DNA of 12,161 nucleotides, from the NCBI GenBank assembly GCA_009911175.1, contig QXWX01000150.1:1-12161 (forward strand), given 5' to 3'. The notes below the pieces were generated by a model. That model ran no database searches and had not been told where the DNA came from. It was given only the letters and a program-made list of their open reading frames with translations. Shown here in pieces: positions 1 to 4,912 of this stretch. Source of the stretch: Lachnospiraceae bacterium. Its GTDB lineage: Bacteria; Bacillota_A; Clostridia; Lachnospirales; Lachnospiraceae. How positions within the stretch are numbered: position 1 is the stretch's first letter; each line of letters starts with the position of its first letter. The position numbers were made by a program, and so were the translations under genes.

Positions 1-53
1 TTTTCGCTTCACTTGCTAAGCTCTTTCATACTGCTTTATTTTCTATTGCAGTT

Positions 54-737
54 TCAGTGACTTTCCGAGACCACTCTTTTTACCTTCTGTGCTTCTAAAA
101 ATCTTTCATCCCCGGTCATGACTGACATTAATTTCAGCATGGCATCCACATGCTTTATTGTCTTTTTGCTGGGAATATAAGTTTTGTTCTTCCGTTTCTG
201 TACGAAATAATCCGCCACAATCCGAAAATCACTCCTGAATAATTTAACCTGATCCTCTGTCAAATACGCGATCTCGAAAATATGAACCTTATAGTCATTT
301 ACATATTTTTCCAATCCTTCGGGAATCTCAACCATTTCTTTTATGGATCCGGGTCCGCTCCAGCGGGATTCGCCAAAATACAGGACGATACTCAGAACCG
401 GGCAGCGGCCTTTCGATTTCTTATCAAGCAGTTGTGATCGGTAAGCCGCGCCGTCATACCCAATGACCCGGAAAGGCATATCTTTGTCCGGAGCCGTCTG
501 ATTTTCCAGTCCCAAAATGGCAATCTTCACGTTCCCGGCAGACCAGTATTTCGCATTGTCGCGTTCTTCCTCATGCAGACTTCCTTTATCCGCCTTATAC
601 TGAGATCTGACCTTGAAAGACCTCAGCTCTCTGGACTTAACCGTCCGTTTTCCGTCAAACACTAACCCGTTCACGATGTCAGAGAACACATCGTTATAAT
701 CCTCTAAATTTTTTTCTACGATATCTTTTTGTCCCAT
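54..737 (-). CDS. Rpn-family PD-(D/E)XK nuclease / transposase-like protein, C-terminus shortened
   Basis: Resembles the Rpn (recombination-promoting nuclease, PD-(D/E)XK fold) proteins that occur in many copies in Lachnospiraceae genomes and are often labelled putative transposase. Visible family landmarks are the N-terminal LEDYNDVFSDIVN block (residues 11-23), RSQYKAD (44-50), the nuclease-core strand KIAILGLENQT (71-81, with E78 and Q80 as likely active-site residues), RVIGYDGAAYR (90-100) and KLFRSDFRIVADYFVQ (165-180). The start is supported by GAGGAG about 5 bases upstream and a promoter further up. The protein is 227 residues and ends soon after MTGDERFLEAQK. Relatives I remember continue with a charged, Gly/Glu-Lys-rich tail, which is missing here, so the 3' end is probably truncated or frameshifted. 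The family is linked to RecA-independent DNA recombination; activity of this copy is unknown. It stands alone and divergent from nothing in the window, so it is probably unrelated to the agr genes. Confidence 0.85.
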   Translation of the reverse strand: MGQKDIVEKNLEDYNDVFSDIVNGLVFDGKRTVKSRELRSFKVRSQYKADKGSLHEEERDNAKYWSAGNVKIAILGLENQTAPDKDMPFRVIGYDGAAYRSQLLDKKSKGRCPVLSIVLYFGESRWSGPGSIKEMVEIPEGLEKYVNDYKVHIFEIAYLTEDQVKLFRSDFRIVADYFVQKRKNKTYIPSKKTIKHVDAMLKLMSVMTGDERFLEAQKVKRVVSESH

Positions 738-763
738 CCATTCTCCTCTTTGGTTTCCATTAT

Positions 764-792
764 ATTATAGTTCATCGACTGCCGGAATACAA
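764..792 (-). promoter_or_regulatory. Sigma-A-type promoter of the Rpn-family gene
   Basis: On the minus strand, a -35 box TTGTAT (792-787) is separated by exactly 17 bases from a perfect -10 box TATAAT (769-764). It lies about 27 bases upstream of the start codon at 737. Box quality and spacing fit a housekeeping promoter. Confidence 0.6.
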
Positions 793-1162
793 GTGCAATT
801 CCGAACTGCATGCTGCCGGAACACCTGTGAAAGGTGAACCAAATGACCATAAATTCCATTATATAACTATTATATCATCTCCTCCCTTCGATAAAGTTTG
901 CTGGCTGGCCAGCGAACTGCAGCGGCTGCCCAGAATATAAATACACGAAGTATCCGCTGCGAAAACAGCTGTTATTCTGAACATTGAATAAAAAACTGTT
1001 TCAAACATTGAAGTAAAGGCGATATAGCCCTGAAAATAAAAAGACATTTTCATTGTAGATTGATAGAATGTTTGAAAAATGCACCCGCAGTGATCATTCA
1101 CCTGTCAGCCTGACAGAGGAAATATCATTGCGAGATGCATTTACTTTAGCATATCCTGAAAT
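793..1162. other. Gene-poor stretch with no convincing coding sequence
   Basis: About 370 bases between the Rpn promoter and the agrA terminator region. An 80-codon open frame on the minus strand (1101-859) has no good ribosome binding site, no recognisable domain and a Cys/Phe/Ser-rich composition typical of a chance frame. Small palindromes are present: CTGTCAG-C-CTGACAG at 1112-1126 and a GCTGGC/GCCAGC repeat near 900-913. On the minus strand GGGAGGAG is followed by ATG ATA TAA, a dead start. It may be decayed sequence; I see no gene I can support. Confidence 0.4.
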
Positions 1163-1180
1163 AAAAAGCAATTTCTTTTT
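1163..1180 (-). terminator. Weak hairpin downstream of agrA
   Basis: AAAAAG-CAATTT-CTTTTT forms a short A/T stem 21 bases beyond the agrA stop codon, with further T-rich sequence on the minus strand. The stem is weak, so this is only a tentative transcription end for agrA. Confidence 0.3.
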
Positions 1181-1200
1181 GGAAAAATAAGAAAAACTTC

Positions 1201-1944
1201 TTACTTCTGTTTCTCCATCATTTTTTTCAGCCCCTTCTTTAACCGGACGGAGACAGGGATGGTCTCCCCGTTATTCATGGATACGGTCATGGCAGTAAAA
1301 TCCACTTCGGTAATATTATCCCGATTGACGATATACGACCGGTGGCATCTGTAAAAACGATAATCCAACTGCTTTTCCACCTCTTTCAATTGTCCGGAAA
1401 ATTCAATGACCCGCTTTTTCGCATGGAGCAGGACCTTATGGATATTGCCGGACGTTTCGAAGCAGATGATGTCATTGTAGTCAATGGTAATGCACCGGTC
1501 ATTCTGACGGATCACAAAGGCCCTGTTGATCTTATTGTTCAGCGAGGTATATTTGTGTTCCACATCCAAAAGGCATTCATGGATCTTGGACTTGATATGC
1601 TCCTGGGTATCCTTAATGATAAAATCCAAAGCCTCGACCTTATACTGGAAGGTCAAAAAACTCATTTCCGAGTGCGAGGTAATAAAGATAATAAAACAAC
1701 GGGGCTGGATCTGGCGGATCCGCTGTGCCAGCGCCAGACCATCCATATCAGATTTCAGATCAATGTCCAGAAAGAAAAGTCCTGTATTTTCCGCTGTTAA
1801 AATCTTTTCGAGAAGCGCATGTGGATCTGATGTAGCCAGGGCGATCTTCATGTCCATTTCTTCAATTAATATTGTATTCGAAATATATTTTTTAAAGAGA
1901 TTTAGCTGCTTTTGGTTATCTTCACAGATGTAGATATCGATCAT
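1201..1944 (-). CDS. agrA: AgrA-type LytTR response regulator
   Basis: Output regulator of the agr quorum-sensing circuit: phosphorylated by the AgrC kinase, it binds direct-repeat sites in DNA and activates agr promoters. At 247 residues it is close to family length. Residues 1-125 form the receiver, with acidic pocket E8/D9, phospho-acceptor D60 in FFLDIDL, T89/S90 and the conserved Lys K111. Residues about 143-245 form the LytTR DNA-binding domain, with FYRCHRSYIVN (197-207) as its hallmark. The start was chosen at MIDIYICEDN because AAGGAGGG lies 8 bases before it; a frame extending nine codons upstream (MQFLRREFN) would translate the ribosome binding site itself. The gene is divergent from agrB and separated from agrC by agrB on the other strand, so it is probably transcribed alone. 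The function is clear from domains; the AgrA name rests on these neighbours. Confidence 0.93.
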   Translation of the reverse strand: MIDIYICEDNQKQLNLFKKYISNTILIEEMDMKIALATSDPHALLEKILTAENTGLFFLDIDLKSDMDGLALAQRIRQIQPRCFIIFITSHSEMSFLTFQYKVEALDFIIKDTQEHIKSKIHECLLDVEHKYTSLNNKINRAFVIRQNDRCITIDYNDIICFETSGNIHKVLLHAKKRVIEFSGQLKEVEKQLDYRFYRCHRSYIVNRDNITEVDFTAMTVSMNNGETIPVSVRLKKGLKKMMEKQK

Positions 1945-1980
1945 ATTAAATTCCCTCCTTAGAAACTGCAAAAAAGAATA

Positions 1981-2021
1981 ATTGGATGACCTGCTTGCGC
2001 ATCAGCGCAATACCTATTATA
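1981..2021 (-). repeat. Promoter/leader repeat module, copy A (agrA side)
   Basis: Read on the minus strand it starts with TATAAT (2021-2016), then AGGTATTGCGC, a small GCGC stem (TTGCGC-TGAT-GCGCAA) and GCAGGTCATCCAAT. It shares the 17-base end GCGCAATACCTATTATA (plus-strand reading) and the GATGACCTGC start with copy B. The TATAAT could be a -10 box for agrA, with no good -35 box. Confidence 0.6.
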
Positions 2022-2025
2022 ATAT

Positions 2026-2055
2026 GTCACCAATTTTCGTGAGAAAATTGATGAC
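2026..2055 (-). repeat. 30-nt hairpin in the agrA leader
   Basis: On the minus strand GTCATCAATTTTC-TCAC-GAAAATTGGTGAC: 13-bp stem with one G-U pair and a four-base loop. It lies between repeat copies B and A. A hairpin of equal length sits at the mirrored place before agrB. Confidence 0.6.
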
Positions 2056-2087
2056 CTGCGCGGCGCTCTAGCGCAATACCTATTATA
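2046..2087 (-). repeat. Promoter/leader repeat module, copy B
   Basis: Read on the minus strand: TATAAT (2087-2082), AGGTATTGCGCT, GCGCT-AG-AGCGC stem, then GCAGGTCATCAATT. It is a direct repeat of copy A about 65 bases away, with the differing middle still able to pair, and its last 14 bases recur exactly, in inverted orientation, in copy C. Confidence 0.65.
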
Positions 2088-2119
2088 CAATAATATTTAT
2101 CATAAGTGTAGGAAAAAAA

Positions 2120-2152
2120 TAATCGTGATTCATTTGATCATAATCGTTTCTG
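2120..2152 (+). promoter_or_regulatory. Candidate AgrA (LytTR) binding site upstream of agrB
   Basis: TAATCGTGATTC (2120-2131) and TAATCGTTTCTG (2141-2152) are direct repeats whose starts are 21 bases apart, two helical turns. AgrA-type LytTR regulators are known to bind pairs of about 9-bp direct repeats with this period. A plausible promoter follows (TTACAG 2165-2170, 16 bases, TATAAA 2187-2192), about 12 bases downstream, a usual place for an activator. Confidence 0.4.
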
Positions 2153-2218
2153 GATTAACGGAAATTACAGAAAATACGACGCTTATTATAAAATCGAAAA
2201 ACAGCATATCCGTATTGT

Positions 2219-2248
2219 TATAATTGTAGCGCGAGCAGGTCATCAATT
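2219..2248 (+). repeat. Promoter/leader repeat module, copy C (inverted, agrB side)
   Basis: TATAAT (2219-2224), a shortened GCGC section, then GCAGGTCATCAATT (2235-2248), the exact reverse complement of 2046-2059 in copy B. It points toward agrB while copies A and B point toward agrA. The TATAAT may be a second -10 box for agrB. Confidence 0.6.
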
Positions 2249-2268
2249 CCCTGACGGAAATTGACGAC
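2239..2268 (+). repeat. 30-nt hairpin in the agrB leader
   Basis: GTCATCAATT and AATTGACGAC form a stem with one mismatch and a bulge around a CTGAC loop. It is the mirror-image equivalent of the hairpin at 2026-2055 and lies 17 bases before the agrB ribosome binding site (AGGAGGGG, 2285-2292). Confidence 0.5.
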
Positions 2269-2301
2269 AAATTACCATCAAATCAGGAGGGGATGCAGGA
2301 A

Positions 2302-2874
2302 ATGGAAAAAATAGCAAATAGGATTGTCAGTTACTTAGACACAGATCAGGCAGCATGGAATGAGATAGAGCGGATGCAAATGATTTTAGGATTACAGGTT
2401 CTGATCCATAATATTGTCATGACCGGAACCATTCTCTTCCTGGCGTTATTAACCGGAATGTTTTGGGAAGCAGCCATACTTCTTACAACATACGGAGCAC
2501 TTAAAATGACCGTTGGAGGTGTACATTTTAAAACAAGCTGCGCCTGCCTGACCGCGACAACCGCTTTTGTAATGACGGGAGTTCTGGTTTCACGGCGGCT
2601 GGATATAGGATTTATGAGCATTGCTATCATTTATACGGCATGCTTTATCACGCTTATGATCATTGGCCCGCAGGGGACAGAAAATAATCCAATCTCAGAA
2701 GAAAATTTTGAAAAACTCAGAAAAAAGGCCGCCGGGATTATTTTAATTTATCTTATTATCACATTTTTTATGCGTTCCAAAAATTTAAAAAATGTGCCTT
2801 ATCTGCTGCTTATTGCGGTTGTCTTTGAAACCCTGTCAGTTTTGCCTTCATACATAAAAAACAGGAGCAGTTAA
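2302..2874 (+). CDS. agrB: AgrB-type membrane cysteine protease, processes the AgrD signal precursor
   Basis: Integral membrane endopeptidase that cuts the C-terminal part off AgrD and closes the (thio)lactone ring of the autoinducing peptide. It is 190 residues, the family's usual size. The catalytic motif is LKMTVGGVHFKTSCAC: H75 and C82 have the seven-residue spacing of the catalytic His/Cys pair known from staphylococcal AgrB. Hydrophobic segments lie at about 37-52, 54-68, 83-98, 104-122, 143-156 and 166-181. The start is set at MEKIANRIV because AGGAGGGG ends 9 bases upstream; an ATG at 2293 directly abuts that sequence and would be too close. It is convergent with agrC and divergent from agrA. 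No agrD follows directly, unlike the classical agrBDCA order; the likely agrD is 1.7 kb away. Regulation by AgrA is suggested by direct repeats at 2120-2152. Confidence 0.93.
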   Translation: MEKIANRIVSYLDTDQAAWNEIERMQMILGLQVLIHNIVMTGTILFLALLTGMFWEAAILLTTYGALKMTVGGVHFKTSCACLTATTAFVMTGVLVSRRLDIGFMSIAIIYTACFITLMIIGPQGTENNPISEENFEKLRKKAAGIILIYLIITFFMRSKNLKNVPYLLLIAVVFETLSVLPSYIKNRSS

Positions 2875-2889
2875 TGTACTGCTCCTGTT
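2860..2889 (-). terminator. Intrinsic terminator for agrC (also hairpin over the agrB stop)
   Basis: Perfect 12-bp inverted repeat: AACAGGAGCAGT (2860-2871), loop TAATGT, ACTGCTCCTGTT (2878-2889). On the minus strand the stem runs straight into TTTTTT, a classic terminator for transcription coming from agrC. On plus there is no T run. The agrB stop codon (2872-2874) lies in the loop. This should keep agrC transcripts from running antisense through agrB. Confidence 0.75.
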
Positions 2890-2903
2890 CGCTATTCTCA
2901 CGG

Positions 2904-2951
2904 TCAATTTATACTGCGCGCCAGATAAATCTGCCGTGCAGTATAAATTGA
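2904..2951. terminator. Long hairpin between convergent agrB and agrC
   Basis: TCAATTTATACTGC (2904-2917) and GCAGTATAAATTGA (2938-2951) are exact 14-bp complements, with an inner CAGAT-AA-ATCTG stem (2922-2933). It sits just past the agrB end. No long T run follows on either strand, so it may stop transcription or protect the 3' end. Another inverted repeat follows, CAGCCGCA (2958-2965) with TGCGGCTG (2984-2991). Confidence 0.55.
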
Positions 2952-3024
2952 TGCGCACAGCCGCATGAGGAATTATGCCGCTTTGCGGCTGCGGCTGCCG
3001 TGAATATAATTGACGTTCAGTATA

Positions 3025-4326
3025 TCAGGTGATCCGAAGCCGCTGTACAAAATGTTCATTCTGAATCTCCGTATCCAAAAATACAGAATTATATTTTGCG
3101 ATGATCTCATGGGCATTATATAACCCCAGCCCGCGGTTTGCCCCCTTTGTAGATACATTTGGCTGCGCCAGTGAAGCGTAAGGAACTCCCTTTTCAAGAA
3201 ACGAGTTGGAAATGATAAAGACATATTCCGTATCAACATGAACCAGGGCAAAGCTAAGGAAAGGAGAATCCGTTTCAAGAGCAGCTTCGATCGCATTATC
3301 CAGAAATATTCCGATCACACGGGTCAGATCCAAAGTATCCATTGGTATATCTTCGATTTCATTCGTGACCTCGATACTTACATTGATATTCAATTCTATG
3401 GCATATAACAGCTTTGCTGAAAGAATGCTTTTTAATTCCGTTGTCCGGATATTCATCAACTGGTTGATATGAGCCGTGTTCTTGGAAATATTTTTACCTG
3501 TTGGAAGGATTTCCTTCTCAAAGTATCCTTTAAGACCCTCCATATCATCCGCTTCGATATAACCGGACATGGAAAGCAGGATGTTGGAGTAGTCATGCTT
3601 GAAGGAGCGCAGGGAGGAATACATATTCTCAATCTGATTGGTATATTCCTGCAATCTGTGATATGAATCCTGACGCGCATCCATGTCTGCCTTTTCTCTG
3701 TTTGCTTTTATGATATTTACGATCAGGATCGTACTGATGATAAAGTAACAGGTAAATAAAATACAGTTAAAAAGTACAATCTTCCGTGTATATCCAATCA
3801 TATCTCCCATTATGATGTTGAATAAAAACACAAACAGGCAGGCAAGCAGGTTAGTTGCTATAAGTAACAAAAGCTGCCTGGATAAAACTGCCTGCAGCTT
3901 GTGAATAAGAGAATGAAGCAGTCTGCCCAATACAGGAAAAATGCAGGCAACGAGAGCAATATAAGAGACGATATAGATCAAATATATGAAGCTGGACTGC
4001 AAATCTGCCTTTGAGTAAATTGGGTAGATGTACGCATCTATTAGCAGGGAATAGCTATTATCCAATAGCACACAAATCAGGTAAGCCGCAATAACGGTAC
4101 AGATATTCATAAGACGATGGGAGTCAATGAGCGCTATGTATGTACAGACACTTACAATTAAAAGAACAACCCCCGCATTGCCCACAGCAAATCCCATCAG
4201 CAGGATATTGATGAGCAGTATTACAAAAAGAATCATTTTTTGTCTGATACTTAATTTGAACGGCAAAAAACAGCATATAGGAATTAGATAGCCGAAAACG
4301 AATAAAAAGCATGACAGGATCTGCAT
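3025..4326 (-). CDS. agrC: AgrC-type sensor histidine kinase (GHKL ATPase)
   Basis: Membrane receptor for the autoinducing peptide; it autophosphorylates on histidine and passes the phosphate to AgrA. At 433 residues it matches AgrC. The N-terminal half is a polytopic membrane sensor with about seven hydrophobic segments (roughly 3-22, 31-48, 51-66, 73-89, 113-133, 151-173, 184-205). The H-box is SLRSFKHDYSNIL, with H244 as phosphorylation site. The GHKL/HATPase part has the N-box IGIFLDNAIEAAL (N344) and the G-box NRGLGLYNAHEI (397-408), the standard form for this kinase class. The start is preceded by GGAAAGGA with about 10 bases spacing. It has its own promoter (4403-4431) and a terminator at 2860-2889, so it seems to be a single-gene unit, not an agrCA operon. 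It is divergent from agrD. Confidence 0.94.
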   Translation of the reverse strand: MQILSCFLFVFGYLIPICCFLPFKLSIRQKMILFVILLINILLMGFAVGNAGVVLLIVSVCTYIALIDSHRLMNICTVIAAYLICVLLDNSYSLLIDAYIYPIYSKADLQSSFIYLIYIVSYIALVACIFPVLGRLLHSLIHKLQAVLSRQLLLLIATNLLACLFVFLFNIIMGDMIGYTRKIVLFNCILFTCYFIISTILIVNIIKANREKADMDARQDSYHRLQEYTNQIENMYSSLRSFKHDYSNILLSMSGYIEADDMEGLKGYFEKEILPTGKNISKNTAHINQLMNIRTTELKSILSAKLLYAIELNINVSIEVTNEIEDIPMDTLDLTRVIGIFLDNAIEAALETDSPFLSFALVHVDTEYVFIISNSFLEKGVPYASLAQPNVSTKGANRGLGLYNAHEIIAKYNSVFLDTEIQNEHFVQRLRIT

Positions 4327-4402
4327 TAAACTTAAGTCCTTTCCATAGTGTATTCTCAGAGAAGATTTCCATTCATGTATCTGTGAAGCCTAAACAATTA
4401 CA

Positions 4403-4431
4403 ATTATACTACATAATTTTGTGTGGGACAA
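4403..4431 (-). promoter_or_regulatory. Promoter of agrC
   Basis: On the minus strand TTGTCC (4431-4426), exactly 17 bases, then TATAAT (4408-4403). It lies about 77 bases upstream of the agrC start and inside the region shared with the divergent agrD. Confidence 0.6.
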
Positions 4432-4480
4432 CGTTTATTCAGTAATAATCGTTGTGTTTTTTTCGAAGGATTACGTTTTT
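4429..4480 (+). promoter_or_regulatory. Candidate AgrA-responsive region upstream of agrD
   Basis: TAATCGTTG at 4446-4454 repeats the TAATCGTT core seen upstream of agrB (2141-2148). Similar CGTTT-containing boxes occur at 4431 (ACGTTTATTC) and 4473 (ACGTTTTTTC), 42 bases apart. They precede a possible -10 (TAAGAT, 4489-4494) that has no good -35, as expected for an activated promoter. The match is short and was judged by eye. Confidence 0.35.
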
Positions 4481-4571
4481 TCTGTGTATAAGATATTTTA
4501 TTCAAGAATAGAAAAAAATGAAAAAACATGGGTTATACTTTAGTTACGAAATACGAAAGGAGAAAAAACAA

Positions 4572-4712
4572 ATGAAGAAAAACATGAAAAAGGCGATTGG
4601 AAACATGGTCATTCATGTTGGGAAACATGCTGTTGGAAAATCTATGGGGTTCGGAATGTATGATCCTAAGATTCCGGATATTCTGAAAATAAATAATAAA
4701 GAAAGAAAATAG
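4572..4712 (+). CDS. agrD: AgrD-type cyclic (lactone) autoinducer precursor peptide
   Basis: A 46-residue peptide with the three-part AgrD plan: an N-terminal basic amphipathic helix (MKKNMKKAIGNMVIHVGKHAVG), a short central segment with the future signal (around KSMGFGMY) and an acidic/Pro C-terminal tail DPKIPDILK, which matches the conserved xPxxPxxL recognition tail of AgrD. There is no cysteine at all, so the ring-forming residue should be Ser in KSMGFGM, giving a lactone rather than a thiolactone; lactone signals are known in this family. The exact cut sites cannot be read from sequence. The start is chosen by AAAGGAG at 4556-4562, 9 bases upstream; an in-frame ATG at 4518 has no such site. 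Divergent from agrC and far from agrB, its presumed processing protease. Confidence 0.85.
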   Translation: MKKNMKKAIGNMVIHVGKHAVGKSMGFGMYDPKIPDILKINNKERK

Positions 4713-4782
4713 AACTTATACTTTGGAGCCATTGGTTCGACAGTTTCTTAACAATAAAATAGTTAGGTGCAGGTGTAGGCAG

Positions 4783-4839
4783 ATGGAATTAAGATTTGCC
4801 GGAATTATTGCACAGATCATGGAATCAATTGTTAAATAG
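4783..4839 (+). CDS. Possible 18-residue amphipathic peptide (PSM/delta-lysin-like), uncertain
   Basis: ATG with AGGTG 7 bases upstream opens MELRFAGIIAQIMESIVK, then TAG. On a helical wheel F5, I8, I9, I12, M13, I16 and V17 fall on one side and R4, Q11, E14, S15 and K18 on the other, a clean amphipathic helix. The GIIAxI stretch recalls staphylococcal alpha-type phenol-soluble modulins (GIIAGII). It lies between agrD and the exporter gene, as delta-lysin is tied to agr in staphylococci. A frame this short can arise by chance and the ribosome binding site is only moderate, so this is a suggestion. Confidence 0.3.
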   Translation: MELRFAGIIAQIMESIVK

Positions 4840-4912
4840 ATTCTATTGATGTGAAATTACAAAAAAGTGAATTAGTGATTCGAATTTTCCGGGATTTAGA
4901 GAAAGGATTGCT

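Noticed and set aside
859..1101. 80-codon minus-strand open frame
   Set aside because: No usable ribosome binding site, no domain, composition of a chance frame.
1342..1933. Plus-strand open frames over the agrA region
   Set aside because: Antisense shadows of the clearly coding agrA frame, which has complete receiver and LytTR domains.
1981..2087. CRISPR-like repeat array
   Set aside because: Only two direct copies plus one inverted copy, with imperfect repeats and internal promoter-like and hairpin features; no cas genes.
4518..4571. Upstream ATG extending agrD by 18 codons
   Set aside because: No ribosome binding site before 4518; the extension translates the good AAAGGAG site used by ATG 4572.
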